Assembly: GCA_038534135.1 (NCBI GenBank)
Contig: JBCAXJ010000004.1
Span: 62,001 to 126,000, forward strand
Length of the DNA: 64,000 bases
Reading direction: 5' to 3'
Origin: Thermohalobaculum sp038534135
GTDB taxonomy: Bacteria; Pseudomonadota; Alphaproteobacteria; Rhodobacterales; Rhodobacteraceae
The position numbers were made by a program, and so were the translations under genes. Below, in pieces: positions 24,116 to 34,328 of this stretch (position 1 is the first letter of the stretch; the number at the start of each line of letters is the position of its first letter). The notes under the pieces are model-generated. The model was not told where the DNA came from. It was given only the letters and a program-made list of their open reading frames with translations, and did no database searches.

Positions 24116-25654
24116 ATGGCACTGAAACCGGTCATCTTGTGCATTCTCGACGGCTGGGGCTTGCGGGCCGAGACCGCAGACAATGCCGTGGCCCAGGCGA
24201 AGACGCCGAATTTCGACCGGATCTGGGCCAATGAGGCGCGGTCTCAACTGGTCGCGCACGGCGAGGATGTCGGCTTGCCTGCGGGGCAGATTGGCAACTC
24301 CGAGGTTGGCCACACAAATATCGGGGCGGGCCGGGTCGTCTGGATGGATCTGCCCAAGATCAACAACGCGATCGGGGATGGCCGGTTCTTTTCGAACCCG
24401 GCTCTGGTCGCGTTCATGACACGGATGAAGGCGTCGGGCGGCACGGCACACCTGATGGGTCTGCTCAGCCCCGGCGGGGTTCACGCCCACCATTCCCATG
24501 TCGTGGCCCTGGCCGAGATCCTGTCGCGTGCGGGTATTCCCGTGGCGATCCACGGGTTTCTGGATGGCCGCGACGTGCCGCCGCAATCGGCCCGCAATCA
24601 GGTGGCAGCGTTTCTGGCTGACATCTCGGGGATGCCCAACACCGGGATTGCAACGATCTGCGGGCGTTTCCATGCGATGGACCGCGACAAGCGCTGGGAC
24701 CGGGTCGAAAAGGCCTTCCGGATGCTGACCGATGGCGAAGGCACCGCGGCCGAAGGGGCGCTGGCGGCGATCGAGCGGTCCTATGCGGCCGACATCACCG
24801 ACGAGTTCGTCGAGCCGGTGGTGCTGAACGACTTCGCGGGCATGATGGACGGCGATGGGCTGATCTGCTGGAATTTCCGCGCTGACCGGGCGCGCGAGAT
24901 CCTGTCGGCACTGCTCGATCCGGCTTTCGCGGAGTTCGACGTCTCGGCCCGTCCGGACTTTGCCGCAACGCTGGGCATGGTCAGCTATTCGGACCGGCAT
25001 GATGCCTGGATGCCTGCGATGTTCCCGCCGGAGGAGATCGTCAACACGCTTGGCGAATGGGTCGCCGCGAATGGCAAACGCCAGCTTCGCCTGGCCGAGA
25101 CCGAAAAGTACCCGCATGTCACGTTCTTCCTGAACGGCGGGATCGAGACCCCGGACGCGGGCGAGGACCGCGAAATGGCACCATCGCCCAAGGTGCGGAC
25201 CTATGACATGCAACCCGAGATGTCGGCGGCCGAGGTTACCGCGAAGCTGACGGCGGGCATCCGCGATGGTTATGACCTGATCGTTGTGAACTACGCCAAT
25301 CCCGACATGGTCGGGCACACCGGGTCGCTCGACGCCGCGATTGCTGCGTGCGAAGCGGTTGACGCGGGTCTTGGGGCGGCATTGTCAGCGCTTCAGGAGA
25401 CGGGCGGTGCGATGCTGGTCACGGCGGATCACGGGAACTGCGAACTAATGCGCGACCCGGTCACCGGTGGGCCCCATACGGCCCACACGACGAACCCGGT
25501 TCCGCTGGTGCTGGTGCAATATGGCGATCAGTCGTTGGATTGCGTGCTCGCGGACGGGCGGCTCGGGGATCTCGCGCCGACGGTTCTGCACTTGATGGAT
25601 CTGGAGCAACCGGCCGAGATGACGGGCCGCTCGCTGCTGCGGCGTCCGGGATGA
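24116..25654 (+). CDS. gpmI: 2,3-bisphosphoglycerate-independent phosphoglycerate mutase
   Basis: The 512-residue two-domain metalloenzyme interconverts 2- and 3-phosphoglycerate in glycolysis and gluconeogenesis. The catalytic serine is in GQIGNSEVGHTNIGAGR (about residue 62). Metal ligands are visible in LCILDGWG at the N-terminus and in 'YANPDMVGHTG' and 'VTADHGNCE' near the C-terminus; the phosphotransferase insert lies between. A GGAGACCC ribosome-binding site precedes ATG 24116. Four bases separate it from the next gene. Confidence 0.97.
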   Translation: MALKPVILCILDGWGLRAETADNAVAQAKTPNFDRIWANEARSQLVAHGEDVGLPAGQIGNSEVGHTNIGAGRVVWMDLPKINNAIGDGRFFSNPALVAFMTRMKASGGTAHLMGLLSPGGVHAHHSHVVALAEILSRAGIPVAIHGFLDGRDVPPQSARNQVAAFLADISGMPNTGIATICGRFHAMDRDKRWDRVEKAFRMLTDGEGTAAEGALAAIERSYAADITDEFVEPVVLNDFAGMMDGDGLICWNFRADRAREILSALLDPAFAEFDVSARPDFAATLGMVSYSDRHDAWMPAMFPPEEIVNTLGEWVAANGKRQLRLAETEKYPHVTFFLNGGIETPDAGEDREMAPSPKVRTYDMQPEMSAAEVTAKLTAGIRDGYDLIVVNYANPDMVGHTGSLDAAIAACEAVDAGLGAALSALQETGGAMLVTADHGNCELMRDPVTGGPHTAHTTNPVPLVLVQYGDQSLDCVLADGRLGDLAPTVLHLMDLEQPAEMTGRSLLRRPG

Positions 25655-25658
25655 CGGC

Positions 25659-26828
25659 ATGACGGCGGCATGGATCCACAAAACATGCGCTGTGCTTGCT
25701 GCGGGCGTATTGCTGTCCGCCGCGCCCGATCAGAGCTTTGGGCAATCGCCAGGTTACCCGAACATTGACCGCGCCCGGGCGGCATTGTCCGTGGCACAGG
25801 ACCAACTCGAGGCTGCACGCTCGGGAACAGCCCAACTCGCAGCCCTGGGGAAGGCTGTCACCGCGCATGAACTGGCGCTGGCGGCATTCCGTGACGGCTT
25901 GCGGGTCATGGCGACGCGCGAGTCGCGGCTGAGAAATGCAATCTCGGAAGATCGCGCACGGCTCGAGGAGTTGATCGCGGCGCTGCAATCGCTTGGGATG
26001 GCGCCTCGGTCTGCCCTACTCGCGTTTCCGGGAGGGCCGGTTGGTGCCGCACGCGGCGCCAGTCTGATGGCCGACATCTCGCCTGTGCTGAGCGCGCGGA
26101 TCCAGGACCTGCGGGAACGATTGGCCCATCTCCAGCGCCTGCGCTCGAACCAGGATGTCGCCCGGATCGAGGCACGCGGCGCTCTGGCGACGCTCCAGGA
26201 ACTGCGGGGTCGTACCTCCGAAGCGCTGCGCCGAAAGCGCCGCAAAGGGCTCGCCACCCGCAGTGAACTGGCCGAACAGACGGCTGCGGTTGCTGCACAG
26301 GCCGATTCCATCGATACGCTGGCCAGCACGCTGTCGTCCGCTGCGGAAAGTGATCCGAGCGTACTGCTGACGTTCGAGGAAGCGCGCGGGTTCGTGCAGC
26401 CGCCCGTGGCGGGCCGACAGACGGCGGGGTTCGGCGACCCTGATCCCTGGGGCCGCAAGGGCTTCGGCTTGACGATCACGGCCCCTGCCTATGCTCAGGT
26501 CTCGGCCCCCTGGGACGGCACCATCCGCTATGCTGGTCCGCTGATCGATTACGGGACCGTCGTCGTGCTGGAACCACAGCAGGATTTGCTGATCGTCATG
26601 GCGGGATTGGCCTCGGTCGACCGTCTTGTCGGTGAAACCGTGCTTACAGGGGAACGTTTGGGCGGGCTTGGGGGGCCAATTCCCGCATCAGAGGAGTTTT
26701 TGCTTGAAGCCTCGACAGATCGTGATCAGATCAGCGAAGAAATGCTCTATATCGAACTGAGACGAGACGGGCAGGTCATGGACCCGACAGACTGGTTCGA
26801 CTTCACAACGAAGGGACGCGGCGGATAA
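25659..26828 (+). CDS. EnvC-like murein hydrolase activator
   Basis: The 389-residue periplasmic protein has a signal peptide (residues about 1-28) and a long Ala/Leu/Arg-rich coiled coil (about 35-240). The C-terminal LytM/M23-like domain has no HxxxD or HxH zinc motif: the corresponding region, GFGDPDPWGRKGFGLTI onward, contains no histidine. That pattern fits EnvC/NlpD-type proteins, which do not cut peptidoglycan themselves but activate amidases at the septum. It begins 4 bases after gpmI and ends overlapping the ctpA start by one base (TAATG). Confidence 0.88.
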   Translation: MTAAWIHKTCAVLAAGVLLSAAPDQSFGQSPGYPNIDRARAALSVAQDQLEAARSGTAQLAALGKAVTAHELALAAFRDGLRVMATRESRLRNAISEDRARLEELIAALQSLGMAPRSALLAFPGGPVGAARGASLMADISPVLSARIQDLRERLAHLQRLRSNQDVARIEARGALATLQELRGRTSEALRRKRRKGLATRSELAEQTAAVAAQADSIDTLASTLSSAAESDPSVLLTFEEARGFVQPPVAGRQTAGFGDPDPWGRKGFGLTITAPAYAQVSAPWDGTIRYAGPLIDYGTVVVLEPQQDLLIVMAGLASVDRLVGETVLTGERLGGLGGPIPASEEFLLEASTDRDQISEEMLYIELRRDGQVMDPTDWFDFTTKGRGG

Positions 26829-28144
26829 TGCGCAAGACAATGATGGCGATGATGGCGGGTGTTGCTCTCGGAGCACTGGTTCCGATGATGGTGAACACCG
26901 TCACCGCCCAGGACACTTCCGCGAAGAACACATACGAGTATCTCGATCTGTTTGGCGACATCTTCGAGCGTGTGCGGTCGAACTATGTCGAAGAGGTCGA
27001 CGAGCAGCAGCTGATCGAGGCCGCGATCGAGGGGATGCTGACATCGCTCGATCCGCACTCGGCCTATCTGCCGCCGCAGAACTTCCAGGACATGCGCGAG
27101 CAGACCAAGGGCGAGTTTGGCGGGCTCGGCATCGAAGTCACGATGGAGAACGGCTTCGTCAAGGTCGTGGCCCCGATTGACGAGACGCCTGCCGCGAACG
27201 CCGGATTGGAAGCCGGAGATTTCGTGACACATATCGACGGCGAGTCGGTGCTGGGGCTGACCTTGGCCGAAGCGGTCGAGAAGATGCGCGGGCCGGTCGG
27301 CTCGGACATCATCATCACGATCAGCCGTGAAGGCGCGGAGGAGCCGTTCGACGTCACCATCACCCGCGCCGTCATCAAGATCCGTGCGGTTCGGGCGCGC
27401 GCCGAGGGCGATGTCGCGGTGCTGCGCATCACGACGTTCAACGAACAGACCTATGACAATCTCGAAACCGCGATCGAGAAGATGAAGGACGAGATTGGCG
27501 AGGATAAGCTTCAGGGCTATATCGTCGATCTGCGCAACAATCCCGGCGGACTGCTGAGCCAGGCGATAGCCGTGTCGGATGCCTTCCTCGAGACCGGGGA
27601 AATCGTCTCGACCCGTGGCCGCGATCTGAACGAAGCGGATCGCGTGAATGCCAAGGCCGGTGATCTGACCGATGGCAAGCCGATCGTTGTCTTGATCAAT
27701 GAAGGCTCGGCCTCGGCCTCCGAGATTGTCGCCGGTGCGCTGCAGGATCAGCGCCGGGCGATCGTGCTGGGCGCCAAGAGCTTCGGCAAGGGCTCGGTTC
27801 AGACGGTGATGCGCTTGGGCGACAAGGGTGCGATGAAGCTGACCACGGCGCGTTACTTCACACCGTCGGGCCGGTCGATCCAGGCTCTGGGCATCGAGCC
27901 TGATATCCTGGTCGAGGAGCGTCGCGTGACCGATGCCGACGAGGAGGCCAATCGCCGGACCCGGTCCGAGGCCGACCTGCGCGGGTCACTCGAGAACGAG
28001 CTGAGCGAAGATGAGCAGCGGCAACTCGACGAAGAGCGCAGCCGCCACGAGAAGACGGCACAGCTTCGGTCCGAGGATTTCCAGCTCGCCTATGCTCTGG
28101 ATCTTCTGGCGGGTTTGGCGATCTACGATCTCAGCGCCAAGTAA
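26828..28144 (+). CDS. ctpA: C-terminal processing protease, S41 family
   Basis: The 438-residue periplasmic protease has a signal peptide (about 1-28), an N-terminal helical region, a PDZ domain (about 85-175, with GGLGIEVTMENGFVKVV) and the S41 catalytic core. The nucleophile serine is in EGSASASEIVAGAL and the general-base lysine in 'AKSFGKGSVQT'. CtpA enzymes trim or degrade envelope proteins from the C-terminus; some are controlled by TPR lipoprotein adaptors. It is translationally coupled to the envC-like gene, a pairing seen across alphaproteobacteria. The C-terminal 80 residues are charged and helical. Confidence 0.95.
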   Translation: MRKTMMAMMAGVALGALVPMMVNTVTAQDTSAKNTYEYLDLFGDIFERVRSNYVEEVDEQQLIEAAIEGMLTSLDPHSAYLPPQNFQDMREQTKGEFGGLGIEVTMENGFVKVVAPIDETPAANAGLEAGDFVTHIDGESVLGLTLAEAVEKMRGPVGSDIIITISREGAEEPFDVTITRAVIKIRAVRARAEGDVAVLRITTFNEQTYDNLETAIEKMKDEIGEDKLQGYIVDLRNNPGGLLSQAIAVSDAFLETGEIVSTRGRDLNEADRVNAKAGDLTDGKPIVVLINEGSASASEIVAGALQDQRRAIVLGAKSFGKGSVQTVMRLGDKGAMKLTTARYFTPSGRSIQALGIEPDILVEERRVTDADEEANRRTRSEADLRGSLENELSEDEQRQLDEERSRHEKTAQLRSEDFQLAYALDLLAGLAIYDLSAK

Positions 28145-28153
28145 GCGCTGGGA

Positions 28154-28648
28154 ATGGACATCGACAGCCTGCCATACCGGCCGTGCGTCGGGTTGATGGT
28201 GCTGAACGGCGATGGCAGGATCTTCGCCGGTCAGCGCCTTGATGCGCCCGCAGGCATGCACGCCGCCTGGCAGATGCCTCAGGGCGGAATTGACCCGGGC
28301 GAGACCCCGGCCCAAGCGGCCTTGCGTGAGTTGCGGGAAGAGACCGGGATCAGTCCGTCAGCGGTCGAGATCCTGCGCGAAAGCGATCAATGGCGGGATT
28401 ATGACCTGCCAGTTCACCTGGTGACGAAGCTCTGGAACGGGGCTTACCGCGGTCAGACGCAACGGTGGTTCGCGATCCGGTATCGCGGGCCCGACACCGC
28501 GATCAGTATCGAGACGGAAGAGCCCGAGTTTCGGGAATGGGCCTGGATGGCGCCGGACGAGCTTGTGACCAAGATCGTGCCGTTCAAGCGCGACACCTAT
28601 ACCGGTGTGTTCGATGAGTTTGCGGATCTCATAAAGCAGACGGCCTGA
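28154..28648 (+). CDS. rppH: RNA pyrophosphohydrolase (Nudix)
   Basis: The 164-residue Nudix hydrolase removes pyrophosphate from 5'-triphosphate mRNAs and so starts RNase E-dependent decay. The Nudix box GGIDPGETPAQAALRELREE (about residue 42) is complete, and the family tail 'EFREWAWMAPDELVTKIVPFKRDTY' is present. It is the last gene of the rsfS-to-rppH run, 9 bases after ctpA. Its stop codon lies inside a hairpin. Confidence 0.95.
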   Translation: MDIDSLPYRPCVGLMVLNGDGRIFAGQRLDAPAGMHAAWQMPQGGIDPGETPAQAALRELREETGISPSAVEILRESDQWRDYDLPVHLVTKLWNGAYRGQTQRWFAIRYRGPDTAISIETEEPEFREWAWMAPDELVTKIVPFKRDTYTGVFDEFADLIKQTA

Positions 28649-28662
28649 GCATTCTCAGGCCG
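28641..28662. terminator. Perfect hairpin over the rppH stop codon
   Basis: CGGCCTGAG (28641-28649) and CTCAGGCCG (28654-28662) form a 9-bp stem with a CATT loop and include the rppH TGA. No T-run follows on either strand. It may act as a Rho-assisted terminator or protect the mRNA end. Confidence 0.5.
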
Positions 28663-28695
28663 CTCGGCAAGCTGGGTGGCTGGACCTGAGACGTC

Positions 28696-29049
28696 TCAGA
28701 CGTTCCAGACCGGCGTTGCCCCCTCGACCCGGTTGCCGATCGCCGTCCAGTTCACCTGCAAACGGCCAATCCGCGTATCGCTCCACGTGTGTGCCACGGC
28801 CGTAAAGCCGTCACACGTGACATCTTCCGCTTGCAGATCGAGCCTCAGGTTGCGGCTGCTGTCCGCATCGATCACCGAGATCGAAAGCTGGACCGTTGGC
28901 GGATGGATGAATGGCTCGCTGAATGGCACGACCTTCTTGGCCCAACGCTTGCCGGCGCCGGACCACATCGGGCCCTTTTGCTCAATATGGTCAAAGATCT
29001 TCGCCACGCCGCTTGCCAATGCTAGCGTGAGCGGATTGAGACTGTTCAT
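28696..29049 (-). CDS. H-type lectin domain protein
   Basis: The protein has 117 residues. ATG 29049 is preferred because GAGGTGGGG lies just upstream. The C-terminal 75 residues match the H-type lectin pattern: 'VVPFSEPFIHPPTVQLSISV' near the start, an aromatic/hydrophobic core, and the diagnostic ending 'THTWSDTRIGRLQVNWTAIG' pattern (here AHTWSDTRIGRLQVNWTAIG). The domain was defined in snail agglutinin and Dictyostelium discoidins and binds N-acetylgalactosamine-type sugars. There is no signal peptide. It stands alone between rppH and the atp operon, in a locally AT-richer stretch, which suggests a transferred gene. Confidence 0.75.
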   Translation of the reverse strand: MNSLNPLTLALASGVAKIFDHIEQKGPMWSGAGKRWAKKVVPFSEPFIHPPTVQLSISVIDADSSRNLRLDLQAEDVTCDGFTAVAHTWSDTRIGRLQVNWTAIGNRVEGATPVWNV

Positions 29050-29199
29050 GTGCCCCACCTCAATTTCAGACGCTATCAAACCGTCATAATTGGAGCACAC
29101 TTCCCAAAATCATTCAATCTCGGCTGCCCAAAATTCAATAATATGCTGAATTTTTAGTCAGAATCCACAATCACACTTTGGGGAACACGCACCATAGGT

Positions 29200-29238
29200 A
29201 GAAACGAAACAAGCCCGCACCGTCTCAGGCGCGAGCTT
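29200..29238 (-). terminator. Intrinsic terminator of the atp operon
   Basis: Read on the minus strand, AAGCTCGCGCC (29238-29228) pairs with GGTGCGGGCTT (29221-29211) around a six-base loop; two of the eleven pairs are G-T wobbles. The T-rich tract GTTTCGTTTC follows (29210-29201). The hairpin starts 25 bases after the atpC stop. Confidence 0.8.
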
Positions 29239-29262
29239 TCACTGGCAACACATTGAGTCGGA

Positions 29263-29655
29263 TCAGATGATCGACTTGAGCGTTATGAAGTCGTTCACCC
29301 GTTGCTGCGCTGCTTGCTTGCGGTCTTCGCCTGCTTCTTCAAGCGCCGATTCCGCCGCAGCGACGTGGCTGTCCAGATACTCGGCTGTCACTGCTGACCC
29401 TTCGACCGCTTCTTCTGCGAGCACCGAAATCACGTTGTCCGAGATCTCGGCGAAACCGCCGGTGACGAAGTACTGGTCCTCGGACCCGCCGTTTCGCACG
29501 GTCACGAAGCCGGGTCGCATCGTTGTCAGGAACGGCGCGTGGTTGGCCATCGCCGTCATGTCACCCGCTATGCCGGGGATCGTCACCGACTCGGCATCAG
29601 CCGATGCCAGCTTGCGTTCCGGGCTCACCAGCTCGAATGTCATTGCGTCGGCCAT
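29263..29655 (-). CDS. atpC: F1-ATPase epsilon subunit
   Basis: The 130-residue subunit has the beta-sandwich N-terminus (MTFELVSPERKLASADAESV, with PGIAGDMTAMANHAPFLTTM) and a short helical C-terminus ending in a Gln/Arg-rich stretch. It forms the central stalk with gamma and inhibits hydrolysis. It is the last gene of atpHAGDC, directly followed by an intrinsic terminator. Confidence 0.96.
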   Translation of the reverse strand: MADAMTFELVSPERKLASADAESVTIPGIAGDMTAMANHAPFLTTMRPGFVTVRNGGSEDQYFVTGGFAEISDNVISVLAEEAVEGSAVTAEYLDSHVAAAESALEEAGEDRKQAAQQRVNDFITLKSII

Positions 29656-29676
29656 GGCCGCGTCTCCCCGAGTACC

Positions 29677-31098
<1,422 letters not shown>

Positions 31099-31115
31099 GT
31101 CAGTCTCCTCGTGCC

Positions 31116-31985
31116 TCAGAGCGCCTCGGCGCCTGAAATGATTTCGATCAGCTCGCTCGTGATCGCGGCCTGCCGCGAGCGGTTGTACTGGATGGTCAGC
31201 TTGTCGATCATCTCGCCCGCGTTGCGCGTCGCGTTGTCCATCGCTGTCATACGCGAGCCTTGTTCGGACGCTGCGTTCTCCAGCAGACCCCGGAAGACCT
31301 GGGTCGCAATGTTGCGCGGCAGAAGATCTGCGAGGATCTCTTCCTCGTCCGGCTCGTATTCGTAGTTTGTGCCTTCCGACCCATCGTCCTCGAACACCGC
31401 AGGGATCAGTTGCAGGGGCGTCGGCTCCTGCGTCAGGACCGAGACGAACTTGTTGAAGTAGAGCGTGGCGATGTCGAAGTCTTTTGCGTCGAAGCGCTTC
31501 AGGACATCCGCTGCGATCTCGGCGGCGTTCTCGTAGGCCAGCTTCTTGACATGCGACAGGTCGATGTGATCGACCATCAGCGCCTCGTAGTCGCGCTTCA
31601 GCTGTTCACGGCCCTTCTTGCCGATCGTCAGGATCTTGATCGTCTTGCCCTCACGCGTCAGGCGCGTGATGTCCTGGCGCACCTGGCGCACGATCTGGCT
31701 GTTGAAGCCGCCGCACAGGCCGCGTTCGGACGTCGCCACGATCAGCATGTGGACCTGATCCGCTCCGGTCCCTGCCAGCAACTTTGGCGCAGTCGGTGAA
31801 TCCTTGGCAGCTTTCGACAGATTGCCGAGCACCTTTTCCATGCGCTCGGCGAACGGACGTGCGGCTTCTGCCGCTTCTTGCGCCCGTCGTAACTTGGCAG
31901 CGGCCACCATCTTCATGGCCGACGTGATCTTCCGGGTCGACTTGACCGAGTTGATCCGGTTCTTCAGGTCCTTGAGGCTCGGCAC
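31116..31985 (-). CDS. atpG: F1-ATPase gamma subunit
   Basis: The 289-residue rotor subunit has the N-terminal coiled-coil helix MPSLKDLKNRINSVKSTRKI and the C-terminal 'MTAMDNATRNAGEMIDKLTI' helix that enter the alpha3beta3 core. The central Rossmann-like part carries 'TSERGLCGGFNSQIVRQVRQ'. It lies between atpA and atpD, as is universal for F1 operons. Confidence 0.97.
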   Translation of the reverse strand: MPSLKDLKNRINSVKSTRKITSAMKMVAAAKLRRAQEAAEAARPFAERMEKVLGNLSKAAKDSPTAPKLLAGTGADQVHMLIVATSERGLCGGFNSQIVRQVRQDITRLTREGKTIKILTIGKKGREQLKRDYEALMVDHIDLSHVKKLAYENAAEIAADVLKRFDAKDFDIATLYFNKFVSVLTQEPTPLQLIPAVFEDDGSEGTNYEYEPDEEEILADLLPRNIATQVFRGLLENAASEQGSRMTAMDNATRNAGEMIDKLTIQYNRSRQAAITSELIEIISGAEAL

Positions 31986-32012
31986 GCCGTCTCTCCCGTC
32001 CCGCTATCCGGA

Positions 32013-33554
32013 TCAGCCAGCGAACGTCGACTTGACGCTCTCGATGACCTTCTTGATCTCGTCCGCCAGGTCTTTTTCGACCTTGCGGTCGTTGTTCGTG
32101 ATGTCGTCGAGAAGTGCGGACTTGTTCGTGCGCAGCTCGGTCAGCAGAGCTTGCTCGAACGGCCCGACCTTGCCGACCGGCATGTCATCCAGATATCCTT
32201 GTGTGCCCGCATAGATCACGCAGACCTGCTCGGCGTTCGTCTGCGGGGAATACTGCGGCTGCTTCAGCAGCTCGGTCAGGCGTGCCCCGCGGTTCAGAAG
32301 CTGCTGGGTCGCAGCATCGAGGTCCGACCCGAACTGGGCAAAGGCCGCCATCTCACGGTACTGCGCAAGCTCGAGCTTGATCGACCCTGCGACCGATTTC
32401 ATCGCCTTGGTCTGCGCGGACGATCCAACGCGTGACACCGAAAGACCGACGTTCACGGCCGGGCGGACGCCCTGATAGAACAGTTCAGTCTCGAGGAAGA
32501 TCTGGCCATCGGTGATCGAGATCACGTTGGTCGGAATAAACGCCGACACGTCGCCGCCCTGGGTCTCGATCACCGGGAGAGCCGTCAACGAGCCCGCGCC
32601 ATTGTCTTCGTTCAGTTTCGCTGCGCGCTCGAGCAGGCGCGAGTGGAGGTAGAAGACGTCGCCCGGGAATGCTTCGCGGCCCGGCGGGCGGCGCAGCAGC
32701 AGCGACATCTGGCGATAAGACACGGCCTGCTTCGACAAATCGTCGTAGATGATCAGCGCGTGCATGCCGTTGTCGCGGAAATACTCGGCCATCGACGTGG
32801 CAGAATAGGGTGCGAGGAACTGCAGCGGCGCTGGATCAGACGCGGTTGCTGCAACGACGATCGAGTAGTCCATCGCGCCCGACTCTTCGAGACGGCGCAC
32901 CAGCTGCGCCACGGTCGAGCGTTTCTGTCCGACAGCCACGTAGACACAGTAGAGCTTCTTGTTCTCGTCGTCGCCAGCAGCTTCGTTGTAGCTCTTCTGG
33001 TTCAGAATCGCGTCGAGCGCCACGGCGGTCTTGCCGGTCTGGCGGTCGCCAATGATCAGTTCGCGCTGGCCGCGGCCGATCGGGATCAGCGAGTCGATCG
33101 ATTTCAGGCCGGTCGCCATCGGCTCGTGCACCGATTTGCGCGGGATGATGCCGGGCGCCTTCACGTCGGCAACGCGGCGCTCGTCGAATACGACCGGGCC
33201 CTTGCCGTCGATCGGATTGCCAAGACCGTCGACCACGCGACCCAGCAGGCCCTTGCCCGCCGGCACGTCAACGATTGCGCCGGTCCGCTTGACCGTGTCG
33301 CCTTCCTTGATGGTCCGGTCGTCGCCGAAGATCACGACACCGACATTGTCGATCTCGAGGTTCAGCGCCATGCCGCGGATGCCGCCCGGGAACTCGACCA
33401 TTTCACCGGCCTGAACCTGGTCGAGGCCGTAGACGCGGGCGATGCCGTCACCGACCGACAGAACCCGGCCGATTTCCGAGACTTCGGCTTCCTGGCCGAA
33501 ATTCTGGATCTGTTCTTTCAGGATCGCGGAGATTTCCGATGCCTGGATGCTCAT
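32013..33554 (-). CDS. atpA: F1-ATPase alpha subunit
   Basis: The 513-residue non-catalytic nucleotide-binding subunit starts MSIQASEISAILKEQIQNFG and has the P-loop GDRQTGKTAVALDAILNQ (about residue 170). I chose ATG 33554, which overlaps the atpH stop by one base (TGATG); the codon before it is a GTG and could also serve. The C-terminal 'LADEIKKVIESVKSTFAG' is intact. Confidence 0.98.
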   Translation of the reverse strand: MSIQASEISAILKEQIQNFGQEAEVSEIGRVLSVGDGIARVYGLDQVQAGEMVEFPGGIRGMALNLEIDNVGVVIFGDDRTIKEGDTVKRTGAIVDVPAGKGLLGRVVDGLGNPIDGKGPVVFDERRVADVKAPGIIPRKSVHEPMATGLKSIDSLIPIGRGQRELIIGDRQTGKTAVALDAILNQKSYNEAAGDDENKKLYCVYVAVGQKRSTVAQLVRRLEESGAMDYSIVVAATASDPAPLQFLAPYSATSMAEYFRDNGMHALIIYDDLSKQAVSYRQMSLLLRRPPGREAFPGDVFYLHSRLLERAAKLNEDNGAGSLTALPVIETQGGDVSAFIPTNVISITDGQIFLETELFYQGVRPAVNVGLSVSRVGSSAQTKAMKSVAGSIKLELAQYREMAAFAQFGSDLDAATQQLLNRGARLTELLKQPQYSPQTNAEQVCVIYAGTQGYLDDMPVGKVGPFEQALLTELRTNKSALLDDITNNDRKVEKDLADEIKKVIESVKSTFAG

Positions 33555-34111
33555 CACCCGACCTCTTTCATTGCATTCTGGAGATTGGCCAGCCGGGACC
33601 GGATCGACGAGTCGATCATCCGCGAGCCAACCTTAACGACAAGACCGCCGATGATGGCTTCATCGACGTTCACATTCAGCTTCACTTCGCGCCCGATGGC
33701 ACCCTTGATCTGTTCGATCAGCGCGTTGGCCTGCGTGTCGGACAGCGGCCGCGCTGCAGTAACCTCGGCAGTGATCTCTCCGCGATGGTCGGCCATCAGG
33801 GCCTCGAAGACCGAGATCAGTGCTGGCACGGCGAACAGGCGGCGCTTCGATGCCATAAGCCCGATGACATTCTGGACCAGTGGCGAAAGCCCCATCCTGG
33901 CGGCGACCGCGCCCATGGCGTTGCCCTGCTGTTCACGCGTGTAGATCGGGTCGCGCATCAGGCTGCCCAGATCCGCGCTATCCTCGATCGCGGCGCCCAG
34001 CGCCTTCAGGTCCGCTTCGGTCTGGTCCAGGCTGCCTGCCTCGGACGCCAACTCGAAAAGAGCCGTTGCATAACGACCCGCAGCGCCAGCTGTAATTGAT
34101 GCAGCGGTCAC
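33554..34111 (-). CDS. atpH: F1-ATPase delta subunit
   Basis: The 185-residue peripheral-stalk subunit (OSCP) joins F1 to the b subunits. The N-terminal six-helix domain starts 'ITAGAAGRYATALFELASEAG' and the C-terminal part has 'VKLNVNVDEAIIGGLVVKVGSRMIDSSIRSRL', the best-conserved segment. It is the first gene of the atpHAGDC operon; the F0 genes are elsewhere, as usual in alphaproteobacteria. The promoter should lie in 34112-34328. Confidence 0.96.
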   Translation of the reverse strand: MTAASITAGAAGRYATALFELASEAGSLDQTEADLKALGAAIEDSADLGSLMRDPIYTREQQGNAMGAVAARMGLSPLVQNVIGLMASKRRLFAVPALISVFEALMADHRGEITAEVTAARPLSDTQANALIEQIKGAIGREVKLNVNVDEAIIGGLVVKVGSRMIDSSIRSRLANLQNAMKEVG

Positions 34112-34328
34112 GTGTTTCGGCCTTCCCGCTCATGCGCCGCGAAACAAAGACGTCGCGGCTGAGGTCTCGAATGATCGGAGCGATGAACCCGCCCCAAGCG
34201 CGCCTGCGGGTATCACGGCGCGCGTGCCCCCGCAACCTGCTGCGCTCGGGCTGGGTTCTGGAATCTTGGGCAGCTTTTGTGAAGGCGGAATGCGGCCCGG
34301 TTCTTGCGCACATCGTCGCAGATGAGGA
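34112..34328. other. Intergenic region upstream of the atp operon
   Basis: These 217 bases between atpH and the end of the comB-like gene contain no supported gene. The atp promoter must be here, but I could not pick out confident hexamers by eye. Confidence 0.4.

Noticed and set aside
23588..25318. 576-codon minus-strand open frame opposite rlmH and gpmI
   Set aside because: It is antisense to two complete conserved enzymes. Its product is rich in Arg, His and Gln, the usual result of reading a high-GC gene backwards, and matches no family.
25659..26828. Loss of catalytic residues in the EnvC-like protein as a pseudogene sign
   Set aside because: EnvC-type amidase activators normally lack the LytM zinc ligands, so this is expected for the family.
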